Notes under the pieces: generated by a model | The model's database searches: none | The model's input: the letters and a program-made list of their open reading frames with translations, nothing else | Told to the model about the DNA's origin: nothing | Origin: Flavobacteriales bacterium | GTDB lineage: Bacteria > Bacteroidota > Bacteroidia > Flavobacteriales_F > PHOS-HE28 | Assembly: GCA_016788635.1 (NCBI GenBank) | Contig: JAEUSU010000035.1 | Span: 1-34,479 of the forward strand | Reading direction: 5' to 3' | DNA length: 34,479 nucleotides | Shown here: positions 16,099 through 25,178 of the stretch, in pieces | How positions within the stretch are numbered: the first letter of the stretch is position 1 | Layout of the letters: every line of letters starts with the position of its first letter | Position numbers and translations under genes: made by a program

Positions 16099-16133
16099 GC
16101 GGTCATGTGCGTCCGTGAGCGAACTTCGCCGCC

Positions 16134-17090
16134 ATGGACAGCGCATTGCTGAACGCGAACCTGACCAACCCCACGCTCCTCTTCTTTCTGCTTGGCATAC
16201 TGGCCAGGCTGGTGAAGAGCGACCTGGAGATCCCCCCCAACAGCGCCAAGTTCATCAGCCTGTACCTGCTCTTCGCCATCGGCTTCAAGGGCGGGCAGGA
16301 ATTGGCGCACAGCACCATCGACGGCACCATCATCGCCTCGCTGGTGTTCGGCCTGGTCATCGCCGCCGCCATCCCCTTCTATGTGTTCTTCCTGTTGAAG
16401 AACAAGTTGGGGGTGCAGAACGCGGGAGCCATTGCGGCGGCCTATGGCTCGGTGAGCGCGGTGACCTTTGTGGCCGCCACGGGTTTTCTGGAGACCCGCG
16501 AGCTGACCTTCGGCGGCCACATGGTGGCCATCATGGCCATGATGGAAAGCCCCGCCATCATTGTGGGCATGGTGCTGTTGATGCGGTATGATCCCGATGG
16601 CGAGCACCCTTCCCTGGGCCATGTGCTCCGGCATTCACTGACCAATGGCAGCGTGCTGCTCCTGCTGGGCAGCCTGGCCATTGGCCTGGTGGCGGATGCC
16701 AGGCAGGCCCAGGGCATCAAGCCCTTCACCACGGACATCTTCAAGGGCTTCCTGGCCATCTTCCTGCTGGAGATGGGCATGGTGACCGCGGCCGGGTTCG
16801 GTGCGTTCCGGCGCTACGGCCTGCCCGCCAGCGTCACGGCGGTCCTGCTCCCGCTCATCAATGGGTGTGCGGTGGCCTGGTGCAGCGGCTTCATCACTCC
16901 CGAGGTGGGCGACCGCTTCATGTTCGCCGTGCTGGCCGCCAGCGCCAGCTATATCGCGGTGCCCGCTGCCATGCGCCTGGCCGCTCCCAAGGCCGACCCC
17001 GGCCTCTACATTCCCATGGCCCTCGGGATCACCTTCCCTTTCAACCTGATGCTGGGCATGCCGCTGTACTTCACCATTGTCAGCTCATGA
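16134..17090 (+). CDS. SbtA-like sodium-dependent bicarbonate permease (DUF897)
   Basis: SbtA is the high-affinity Na+/bicarbonate symporter of cyanobacteria, with wide homologues in other bacteria. This 318-residue protein has about ten helices. It starts with NPTLLFFLLGILARLVKSDL and FISLYLLFAIGFKGGQEL, both typical of the family. It also contains AAAYGSVSAVTFVAATGFLE and GGHMVAIMAMMESPAIIVGM in the two inverted halves, and ends in YIPMALGITFPFNLMLGMPLY. It starts 35 nt after carbonic anhydrase. If it uses Na+, the gradient made by Na+-NQR in this window could drive it (inference). No SbtB (PII-like) partner gene is adjacent. Confidence 0.88.
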   Translation: MDSALLNANLTNPTLLFFLLGILARLVKSDLEIPPNSAKFISLYLLFAIGFKGGQELAHSTIDGTIIASLVFGLVIAAAIPFYVFFLLKNKLGVQNAGAIAAAYGSVSAVTFVAATGFLETRELTFGGHMVAIMAMMESPAIIVGMVLLMRYDPDGEHPSLGHVLRHSLTNGSVLLLLGSLAIGLVADARQAQGIKPFTTDIFKGFLAIFLLEMGMVTAAGFGAFRRYGLPASVTAVLLPLINGCAVAWCSGFITPEVGDRFMFAVLAASASYIAVPAAMRLAAPKADPGLYIPMALGITFPFNLMLGMPLYFTIVSS

Positions 17091-17100
17091 TGAAGATTTA

Positions 17101-17131
17101 AGTATTACTTCATACAATGTGAAGTAATACT
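17101..17131. promoter_or_regulatory. Palindromic operator upstream of TetR gene
   Basis: AGTATTACTTCA (17101-17112) is followed, after 7 nt, by its exact reverse complement TGAAGTAATACT (17120-17131). The 31-bp site is AT-rich within GC-rich surroundings and ends 16 nt before the TetR start. TetR-family dimers bind such sites, often for autoregulation. A terminator for the preceding permease gene is less likely because no T-run follows. Confidence 0.65.
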
Positions 17132-17147
17132 AACTTGGCCGCCCGTT

Positions 17148-17840
17148 ATGGGCGCCCTCCATCTTCACCTCCGGCCAGATCCGGCCCTCTCCCTCAAGTC
17201 CCCCGAAGCCACCGAAGTAGGGCGCGCCATGCTCTCCGGTGGCTTGGCATTGATGAATGAGCTTGGCTTGGAAGCCTTCACCTTCAAGAAGCTCGCGGAA
17301 CGGATCGGCTGCACGGAGGTAAGCCTGTATAAGTACTTCCCCAACAAGCACCGGCTCCTGCAATTCTATTTCCAACTCTACTGGCTCTGGTTGCGGCAGC
17401 TGTGTGGGCGCCATGCCGAAATGGCGAAGGACCCACGTGTGGGTTTGGAGCATGTAGTGGAGGCTATTTGCGGCATTTGGCCCAAAGAGCTTCCAGATGT
17501 GCAACTCGATCCGCATGCCCTGCGCAGGCTGGTGATCGAAGAGGGCATGAAGAGCTACTTGCACAAGCATGTGGATGAGGACAATGCCAAGCGCCTCTTC
17601 CTGCCTTACAAGGAGCTCAGCGCCTTCGTGGCCGAGCGCCTTACCGATTGCCGTGCCGACCTACCCTGGCCGCGCTCCTTTGCCACCACGGTGATCGAGA
17701 TGGCGCACTCCCTGCCCTTTGCCATGGAGCACCTGCCTTCGCTCACCGAGCTCAGCAGCCGCAAGGACCTCAAGCAGCTCGCCCGTCACCTGTTGCACCG
17801 CACCTTCACCTACATCGACCACGCCCAACCCCTCAAGTAA
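17148..17840 (+). CDS. TetR/AcrR-family transcriptional regulator
   Basis: The 230-residue protein has an N-terminal TetR helix-turn-helix (about 25-72): GGLALMNELGLEAFTFKKLA, then IGCTEVSLYKYFPNKHRLL with the YKYFPNK signature. The C-terminal half is a helical ligand-binding domain of unknown specificity. A perfect palindrome lies just upstream of the start. The isocitrate dehydrogenase gene begins 2 nt after its stop, so the two are almost certainly co-transcribed and controlled together. The signal it senses cannot be read from sequence; a TCA-cycle or fatty-acid metabolite would be a guess. Confidence 0.88.
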   Translation: MGALHLHLRPDPALSLKSPEATEVGRAMLSGGLALMNELGLEAFTFKKLAERIGCTEVSLYKYFPNKHRLLQFYFQLYWLWLRQLCGRHAEMAKDPRVGLEHVVEAICGIWPKELPDVQLDPHALRRLVIEEGMKSYLHKHVDEDNAKRLFLPYKELSAFVAERLTDCRADLPWPRSFATTVIEMAHSLPFAMEHLPSLTELSSRKDLKQLARHLLHRTFTYIDHAQPLK

Positions 17841-17842
17841 CC

Positions 17843-19303
<1,461 letters not shown>

Positions 19304-19341
19304 CGAAACGGTTACTTCAGGCTTGACCCGTAGCCGCTCAA

Positions 19342-20220
19342 ATGCTTCACGCTGAATCCCTGACCGGCCTCCAACGCTTCGCCGGCCGCACGCTGGGTGT
19401 GGCCACCATGCACGGCAAAGAACAGGTGATCGGCCCGGCCCTCATGGCCCGGCTCCCGCTGGCCGGCTTCACCGCCATTCCCGACCTGGACACCGATCGC
19501 TTTGGCGCCTTCAGTGGGGAGGTGGCACGTGGCACAGACCCGCGCACCGCCTGCGAACACAAGGCGCGGCACGGTGCCCGGGCCGTCGGCATGGACCTGG
19601 TGATCGCCAGCGAAGGCAGCTTCGGGCCTTACCCACCCTCCCCCTTCATTACCTGCGACGAGGAATGGCTGGTGCTGGTGGACCTGCGCGACGATCGCAC
19701 ATGGGTCCACCGTCATGTCTCGCTGGAGACCGTATTCGGCGGGGAGGAGTGCCGGACCCTCGACGCCGTGCTCGCCTTCGCGGCACGCATGAAGTTCCCG
19801 GATCATGGCCTGGTACTGAAAACACGGGAACACTGGCTGCCGGGTGATCGCGTGTTTAAAGGCATCCGCGATGCGGGCCACCTGCGTGAAGTGGCAGGGC
19901 GCATGATCGCTGAACAGGGTTCCGTATGGGCGGAGACCGATCTGCGGGCCATGGCGAATCCCACGCGCATGCGGGTGATCGGCGAGACCGCCGCGCGCTT
20001 TGCCACCGAACTGGCCATGACCTGTCCCCGGTGCGGCACCATCCACTTCGCCGTCGCACAAGCCCTTTGGGGCCTGCCTTGCGCCCAATGCGGCTTCCCC
20101 ACCCAGGGCACCCGCGCCTACCTGCGCGAATGCAGGGAGTGCGGGCACCGGACCGAGGAAGCCCGCGCGGATGGCCGCACGGTGGAGGACCCGCAGTATT
20201 GTGAACTCTGCAATCCTTAG
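19342..20220 (+). CDS. Zinc-ribbon protein resembling DUF6671
   Basis: The 292-residue protein has an N-terminal region with GRTLGVATMHGKEQVIGPAL, then DPRTACEHKARHGARAVGMD and LVIASEGSFGPYPPSPF, a pattern I associate with DUF6671 proteins of unknown function. The C-terminal 70 residues hold two zinc-ribbon-like knuckle pairs: CPRCG with CAQCG, and CRECG with CELC. This suggests nucleic-acid or protein binding. No signal peptide is seen. It stands 38 nt after icd and 71 nt before pruA. The family assignment is from memory and the function is not known. Confidence 0.7.
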   Translation: MLHAESLTGLQRFAGRTLGVATMHGKEQVIGPALMARLPLAGFTAIPDLDTDRFGAFSGEVARGTDPRTACEHKARHGARAVGMDLVIASEGSFGPYPPSPFITCDEEWLVLVDLRDDRTWVHRHVSLETVFGGEECRTLDAVLAFAARMKFPDHGLVLKTREHWLPGDRVFKGIRDAGHLREVAGRMIAEQGSVWAETDLRAMANPTRMRVIGETAARFATELAMTCPRCGTIHFAVAQALWGLPCAQCGFPTQGTRAYLRECRECGHRTEEARADGRTVEDPQYCELCNP

Positions 20221-20264
20221 GCGGCACTTGACCGTCCTCACCCCCGGCCTCGGGTGGTGCTGGA

Positions 20265-20272
20265 TATCTTCG
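20265..20272 (+). promoter_or_regulatory. Possible -7 box for pruA
   Basis: TATCTTCG differs from TAnnTTTG at one position and lies 19 nt before the pruA ATG. Similar YAYCTTYG boxes precede several other starts in this window. Confidence 0.4.
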
Positions 20273-20291
20273 CCCACCCAAGCCTTTACCA

Positions 20292-21920
20292 ATGACCGAC
20301 GCCATCTTCCACAGCCCCGCCCCCCTGAATGAACCGGTGTTGAGCTATGCCCCAGGCAGCAAGGAGCGCGAACAACTCCTGGCCACCTACGACCGCATGG
20401 CCAAGGAGAAGCGGGAGCTGCCCATGTGGATCGCCGGCAAGCCCATTGAAACAGCCGACCGACGTGCCGTGCGCCCCCCGCATGAACTGAAGCGCATCAT
20501 CGGCTACAGCCACCACGGCACACAGACCCACGTGCGCGCCGCGATCAATGCCGCACTGAAGGCGAAGAAGGATTGGGAAGGCATGCGTTGGGAGGACCGC
20601 GCCGCCATCTTCCTGAAGGCCGCCGACCTCATCAGCGGGCCCTACCGCGCCGCCATCAATGCCTCCAGCATGCTGGCCCAGAGCAAGAACGTCTACCAGG
20701 CCGAGATCGATGCCGCCTGCGAGTTCGCCGATTTCCTGCGCTTCAACGTGCACTACCTGCAGCAGATCTACCGCGACCAGCCCTTCAGCCCGGCCGCCAC
20801 CTGGAACCGTGTGGAGTACCGCCCGCTGGAAGGCTTCGTCTTCGCGCTCACCCCCTTCAACTTCACCAGCATCGCCGGCAACCTGCCCAGCGCACCGGCC
20901 CTCATGGGCAATGTGGCCGTGTGGAAGCCCGCCGACAGCCAGCTCTACAGCGCGCAGGTGGTCATGGACATCTTCCGCGCCGCAGGCCTGCCCGATGGTG
21001 TCATCAACCTGATCCATGTGGACGGCCCGGCGGCGGGCGAGGTCATCTTCAGCCACCCGGACTTCGCGGGGCTTCACTTCACCGGCAGCACCGGTGTGTT
21101 CCAAAAGCTGTGGAAGCAGATCGGCGCGAACATTCACCTCTACAAGAGCTACCCGCGCATCGTGGGCGAGACCGGCGGCAAGGATTTCGTGATCGCGCAC
21201 CCCAGCGCCGATGCCCTGCAGGTGGCCACGGCACTGAGCCGCGGCGCCTTCGAGTTCCAGGGGCAGAAGTGCAGCGCCGCCAGCCGCGCCTACATCCCCG
21301 CCAACCTGTGGCCCGATGTGAAGAAGGAACTGCTGGCCGACCTGAAGAGCTTCCAGATGGGCAGCCCGCGCGACCCGAAGAACTTCATCAATGCCGTGAT
21401 CGACGAGCGCGCCTTCGACAAGATCGCCGCCTACATCGACGGCTTGAAAAAGGACAAGAAGAACATCCAGATCATCGCCGGCGGCACCTACGACAAGAAG
21501 GAGGGCTACTTCATCGCCCCCACCGTGGCCGTGACGAAGGACCCGAAGAGCACCACCATGTGCGAGGAGATCTTCGGTCCGGTGCTCACCATTTACGTGT
21601 ATCCGGAGAATGAGTGGAGCAAGACGCTGAAGCTGCTGGATGAGACGAGCCCATACGCCCTCACGGGTGCGGTGTTCAGCCAGGACCGCAAGGCGATCGT
21701 GGAGGCCACCACGGCCCTGCGCCACGCGGCGGGCAACTTCTACATAAACGACAAGCCCACGGGCGCGGTGGTGGGCCAGCAGCCTTTCGGAGGCGCACGC
21801 GGCAGCGGCACCAATGACAAGGCCGGCAGCTACCTCAACCTCATCCGCTGGGTGAACGCCCGCACCATCAAAGAGAACTTCCTGCCGCCCACGGACCACC
21901 GGTATCCGTTCCTGGGGTGA
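20292..21920 (+). CDS. pruA: L-glutamate gamma-semialdehyde dehydrogenase
   Basis: This enzyme performs the second step of proline degradation, oxidising glutamate semialdehyde (from pyrroline-5-carboxylate) to glutamate with NAD+. The 542-residue protein has the aldehyde dehydrogenase fold. The N-terminal MDxP-like region is followed by LTPFNFTSIAGNLPSAPALMGN for cofactor binding. The general base is E293 in GETGGKD and the catalytic nucleophile is C327 in FQGQKCSAASR. The C-terminus QQPFGGARGSGTNDKAGS is typical of single-domain P5C dehydrogenases. No proline dehydrogenase gene lies beside it. Length and motifs are normal. Confidence 0.95.
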   Translation: MTDAIFHSPAPLNEPVLSYAPGSKEREQLLATYDRMAKEKRELPMWIAGKPIETADRRAVRPPHELKRIIGYSHHGTQTHVRAAINAALKAKKDWEGMRWEDRAAIFLKAADLISGPYRAAINASSMLAQSKNVYQAEIDAACEFADFLRFNVHYLQQIYRDQPFSPAATWNRVEYRPLEGFVFALTPFNFTSIAGNLPSAPALMGNVAVWKPADSQLYSAQVVMDIFRAAGLPDGVINLIHVDGPAAGEVIFSHPDFAGLHFTGSTGVFQKLWKQIGANIHLYKSYPRIVGETGGKDFVIAHPSADALQVATALSRGAFEFQGQKCSAASRAYIPANLWPDVKKELLADLKSFQMGSPRDPKNFINAVIDERAFDKIAAYIDGLKKDKKNIQIIAGGTYDKKEGYFIAPTVAVTKDPKSTTMCEEIFGPVLTIYVYPENEWSKTLKLLDETSPYALTGAVFSQDRKAIVEATTALRHAAGNFYINDKPTGAVVGQQPFGGARGSGTNDKAGSYLNLIRWVNARTIKENFLPPTDHRYPFLG

Positions 21921-22209
21921 TGACCGGGGCCAGTTCCGATCAATCGACCGGGCTTGATCAGGCTGCGCCTACAAGCAGCCCAAGAACCCGATCTCTCCAT
22001 CCACTCGAGCAGCAGACCTGACCCACTGGAACCCGGCGCGCACCGGCACGCGCATGTGGCTACTTTTTGCTGGACCATTCAAAGGCAATGCATTGTCAAG
22101 CCGGCATCATCACCGCTTGGACCCGTATATTCCTACCCGGCCTTGGTCCATGCATAGATGAACAGTCGGCACCCTTGCGCCTTAGATTGTTTCATCGATC
22201 CTACAGGTC
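21921..22209. other. Intergenic region, little recognised
   Basis: About 290 nt without a convincing gene. GATCAA (21938-21943) can pair with TTGATC (21954-21959), a weak hairpin just after pruA without a T-run. No clear -7 box was found before the next gene. Confidence 0.4.
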
Positions 22210-23742
22210 ATGAGGTCAATACTCGTATCAGCGTACTCCCTTTGCACCATCCAGCTCCTTTCGCAAGCACCTCCCATTCCATACTGGCAGCGATGCATTG
22301 GTGGTCCATTACCCGACAGGCTTATGGCCATCGAGAAGGTATCATCGGGCGGATATATCACGATCGGGTCCACTGGAACGGGTGACACGGATTGGTTCAT
22401 TGTCCGACTGGACTCCATCGGCAATACGATGTGGCAGACTACCATTGGGGGTTCGGGTTATGATGTGGGAATGGATCTCCTTGAAACGGCTGACGGCGGT
22501 TTCCTTGCATGCGGATACGGAACATCCAACAACGGTGACTTCAGCGGTGCGCATGGCAGCCATGACTTGCACATAGCCCACCTTTCCCCTTCTGGTGTAC
22601 TTCAATGGACCCGGACGTATGGCGGCAGTGGAATGGACCTGGCCCACGCGATCCGACCCTATCCCGGTTCGCGAGCCGTGGTGATCGCAACAAGCACTTC
22701 AGGTGATGGTGATCCCACGCACAACAACGGTGACGAGGACCTATGGGTCTTGATGCTGGACTACATGGGAAGCATACTATGGCAGAGGGTCATCGGTGGA
22801 AGCTCCACTGACGCCGCCTTTGATCTGGTCATAAGGGCGGACGGGAGTTTGAGGATCGCAGGAGCATCTGGCTCAAATGACGGGGATGTTATTCCCGGGT
22901 CAGGCAGCCAGGATGCATGGGTCGTGGATCTGGACAGCGTTGGAAACCTGATCGGTCAGTACAAGTACGGCGGAAGTGCCGACGACGGCATCCGTACCAT
23001 CCATGAACTGCCGGGTGGTGGCTGGCTGTACAGTGGAAGTACCTGTTCCAATGATGGTATGGTGACAGGCAATCAAGGTTGGAGCGATACATGGGTCCTC
23101 CATACGAACGACCAGGATTCCCTGCTTTGGCAACGTTGCTTGGGGGGAAGCGCGATCGATGGTGCCGCACGGTCCATTCTCACGAACGAAGGCGGACTGG
23201 TCGTGGCCGCCGTGAGCAACTCTATCGATGGGGACATATCCCAGGCATGGGGCGGTGACGACTTCTGGATATTCGAGCTGGATGGCTCAGGCTCGTTGCT
23301 ATGGGATATTTCACTTGGTGGCTCAGCAGGGGATATGCCCTATGACATGCTTGCTGTCACGGATTCCACGTTCCTCATCGCGGGCCATACGCTCTCCACG
23401 GATGGCAACGTCATTGGTCATCATGGTGATCATGATGGATGGATCGTCAAGATCGGACCATTGGTGACCGGAGCTATGGAACAGTCGCGCTCATCCTACC
23501 GTGTCTGGCCCAATCCAGCTTCTTCCTTCGTTCTGCTGGACCTGGGCATGGAGATGAAAGGGACATGGGACCTGCGCTTGCTGGATGCCATGGGGCGCGA
23601 GATACGGGATGTGAATGGGGTGCCAACGGCCGGGAACGGTCGTATTGCCATTGATGTGAGTACCTTACCCGAGGCCTCGTACCTGCTACAGGTCTCCATG
23701 GTGGAAGGCACCTATTTTACCCGTCTGGTGGTGGCGCGCTAA
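22210..23742 (+). CDS. T9SS-secreted seven-repeat beta-propeller protein
   Basis: The 510-residue protein has a short signal peptide, seven internal repeats of about 50-55 residues (about 24-405), and a T9SS type A sorting domain (RVWPNPASSF, LLDAMGREIRD, LPEASYLLQV). The repeat pattern is WQxxxGGSxxDxA, then a DGG(x)LxAG turn, SxDGDVxGxxG, and DxWVxxLDxxGxLL. Seven such units suggest a seven-bladed propeller. The gene looks less GC-rich and less codon-biased than its neighbours, for example more A- and T-ending codons, which may mean recent acquisition or weak selection. Its ligand or function is unknown. Confidence 0.85.
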   Translation: MRSILVSAYSLCTIQLLSQAPPIPYWQRCIGGPLPDRLMAIEKVSSGGYITIGSTGTGDTDWFIVRLDSIGNTMWQTTIGGSGYDVGMDLLETADGGFLACGYGTSNNGDFSGAHGSHDLHIAHLSPSGVLQWTRTYGGSGMDLAHAIRPYPGSRAVVIATSTSGDGDPTHNNGDEDLWVLMLDYMGSILWQRVIGGSSTDAAFDLVIRADGSLRIAGASGSNDGDVIPGSGSQDAWVVDLDSVGNLIGQYKYGGSADDGIRTIHELPGGGWLYSGSTCSNDGMVTGNQGWSDTWVLHTNDQDSLLWQRCLGGSAIDGAARSILTNEGGLVVAAVSNSIDGDISQAWGGDDFWIFELDGSGSLLWDISLGGSAGDMPYDMLAVTDSTFLIAGHTLSTDGNVIGHHGDHDGWIVKIGPLVTGAMEQSRSSYRVWPNPASSFVLLDLGMEMKGTWDLRLLDAMGREIRDVNGVPTAGNGRIAIDVSTLPEASYLLQVSMVEGTYFTRLVVAR

Positions 23743-23815
23743 TCGCACGAAGATCCCACGATCGATCGTTGACCATGCCAAAGGAACAGTTCGGGAGAAG
23801 ACCAGGTCCGGCCAC

Positions 23816-23823
23816 CATCTTCG
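23816..23823 (+). promoter_or_regulatory. Possible -7 box for FtsB/DivIC gene
   Basis: CATCTTCG resembles TAnnTTTG (two differences) and lies 4 nt before the GTG start at 23828, suggesting a near-leaderless transcript. Confidence 0.3.
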
Positions 23824-23827
23824 CACC

Positions 23828-24133
23828 GTGAACCAACGCATCCTGGACCGCATCCCCCACTGGCTCCGCAACCGCTACGCGGCCAGTGCGCTGTTCCTGC
23901 TGGGCTGGATCACGCTCTTTGCCGACCAGGACCTCTACTCCACGCTGAAGCTGCGCCATGAGCTGGCCAAAATGCGCCGCCAGCACGCCTGGTACAAGAC
24001 CGAGATCGGCAAAACGCGTGAGCAGCTGCATGAGCTTACCAGCAATACCGCATTGCTGGAGAAGTTCGCCCGCGAGAAGTACCTGATGAAGCGCGACAAC
24101 GAGGACATCTTCGTGTTCGTGCCCGAGCGCTGA
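23828..24133 (+). CDS. Septum formation initiator (FtsB/DivIC family)
   Basis: This 101-residue bitopic protein has a short cytoplasmic N-terminus, one membrane helix (about 19-33, ASALFLLGWITLFAD), and an extracytoplasmic coiled coil with regular hydrophobic spacing (LKLRHELAKMRRQHAWYKTE, TREQLHELTSNTALLEKFAR). The end EKFAREKYLMKRDNEDIFVF is the conserved motif of the DivIC/FtsB family, which links FtsL and FtsQ in the divisome. It starts with GTG at 23828; no ATG precedes it in frame. It appears to be a single-gene unit. Confidence 0.9.
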   Translation: MNQRILDRIPHWLRNRYAASALFLLGWITLFADQDLYSTLKLRHELAKMRRQHAWYKTEIGKTREQLHELTSNTALLEKFAREKYLMKRDNEDIFVFVPER

Positions 24134-24203
24134 GCGCCTCTCCGTTCGCCGAACATCCTGCACGTTCCACCGCTCATCATAGGGCAAGGTGTCCTGCGCT
24201 AAT

Positions 24204-24225
24204 TATTTAGACATTTACCTAACTA
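24204..24225. promoter_or_regulatory. Possible SdpR operator
   Basis: An AT-rich imperfect palindrome, TATTTAG-N8-CTAACTA, is centred 29 nt before the sdpR start. TTAG and CTAA are exact inverted half-sites. ArsR-family autorepressors bind sites of this kind in their own promoters. Binding has not been shown here. Confidence 0.5.
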
Positions 24226-24243
24226 TGCAACGGACCATCCGCC

Positions 24244-24513
24244 ATGGATAGCTCCTTCAAAGCCCTGAACGATCCCACCCGCCGCGCCATCCTGGAGCTG
24301 CTGCGCAAGGGCGACCTCACGGCCGGGGAGATCGCGGACCATTTCGACATCAGCAAGCCAAGCATTTCCCACCACCTGGACCTGCTGAAACAGGCCGACC
24401 TGGTGACCTGTGTGCGCGAGGGGCAGTTCCTGCGCTACGGGCTCAACACCACCGTGGTGGACGAAGTGATCGGCTGGCTCTTCACGCTCACTCACAAAAC
24501 CAGGAAGCCATGA
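24244..24513 (+). CDS. ArsR-family autorepressor, SdpR-like
   Basis: This 89-residue winged helix-turn-helix protein starts FKALNDPTRRAILELLRKGD. It contains GEIADHFDISKPSISHHLDLL (recognition helix) and a wing VREGQFLRYGLNTT. It lacks the metal-binding cysteines of true ArsR sensors. The next gene, an SdpI homologue, overlaps it by ATGA. In Bacillus subtilis SdpR represses sdpRI and is sequestered at the membrane by SdpI bound to toxin SdpC. The pair here matches that arrangement, but no SdpC toxin gene is in the window. Confidence 0.9.
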   Translation: MDSSFKALNDPTRRAILELLRKGDLTAGEIADHFDISKPSISHHLDLLKQADLVTCVREGQFLRYGLNTTVVDEVIGWLFTLTHKTRKP

Positions 24514-25178
24514 CCTTTGACCTACGCCGGGAAGCCCTGCTTTGGACCATCCTGCTGGCCCCCATACTCTACCTCATGCTCGTTTGGGGTGACCTGCCGG
24601 AGCGTGTACCCATCCATTGGAACGCGGCGGGCGAGATCGACGGCTGGTCATCGAAGAAAGCCCTGCCTTGGATGGTGGGTGGTCTGCAGGTGTTCCTCTA
24701 CCTGCTCATGCGGCTGCTGCCGTACATCGATCCGCGCGCCAGCAACCTGGAAGCCAGCCGAAGCGCCTACCAGAAGCTGCGCGTGGTGCTGGGCCTGCTG
24801 TTCGGCTTCATCGGCTTCCTTATGGTGCACAGCGCGTTGCACCAGCAGCTGGACCTGCCCGGCTGGCTGTTACCCGGCCTCTTCTTCTTCTTCGCCGCCA
24901 TCGGCAACTACCTCGTCCGCCTGCGCAGCAACTACTTCGTGGGCATACGCACCCCGTGGACGCTTGAATACCCGGAGAACTGGGAACGCACGCACCGTTT
25001 TGGTGGCCGGCTCTGGTTCTGGGGCGGGCTCATCGGAGGTATCCTTGGCTTCCTCCTCCCTGCCGCTTACCTGAAGTGGATGATCATCCTGTTGCTCGTG
25101 TTGGTCTTCGCGCCGATCCTTTACAGCTTCGTGCTGTTCAAGAAGGGTGTGGGCAGCAAGGCCGCGACCGGTCAATGA
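24510..25178 (+). CDS. SdpI-family membrane protein (DUF1648)
   Basis: The 222-residue membrane protein has about six helices. The N-terminal DUF1648-like region contains LPERVPIHWNAAGEIDGWSSK, a strong family marker. The SdpI part follows with GNYLVRLRSNYFVGIRTPWT and a WERTHRFGGRLWFWGG segment. SdpI is an immunity protein and signal receptor in Bacillus. Outside that genus, homologues mostly have unknown roles. Translational coupling to sdpR is seen as an ATGA overlap. The 3' end overlaps the convergent adaptor gene by 7 bp. Confidence 0.9.
   Translation: MTFDLRREALLWTILLAPILYLMLVWGDLPERVPIHWNAAGEIDGWSSKKALPWMVGGLQVFLYLLMRLLPYIDPRASNLEASRSAYQKLRVVLGLLFGFIGFLMVHSALHQQLDLPGWLLPGLFFFFAAIGNYLVRLRSNYFVGIRTPWTLEYPENWERTHRFGGRLWFWGGLIGGILGFLLPAAYLKWMIILLLVLVFAPILYSFVLFKKGVGSKAATGQ

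Noticed and set aside
17648..17842. N-terminal extension of isocitrate dehydrogenase
   Set aside because: It overlaps the TetR gene in another frame and is Pro/Ala/His-rich; the family N-terminus begins at 17843.
20286..21899. A 537-residue open frame on the minus strand
   Set aside because: Antisense to pruA, low complexity and no domain; the same applies to 13954-15426 (antisense to the SulP gene) and 5540-6835 (antisense to nqrB).
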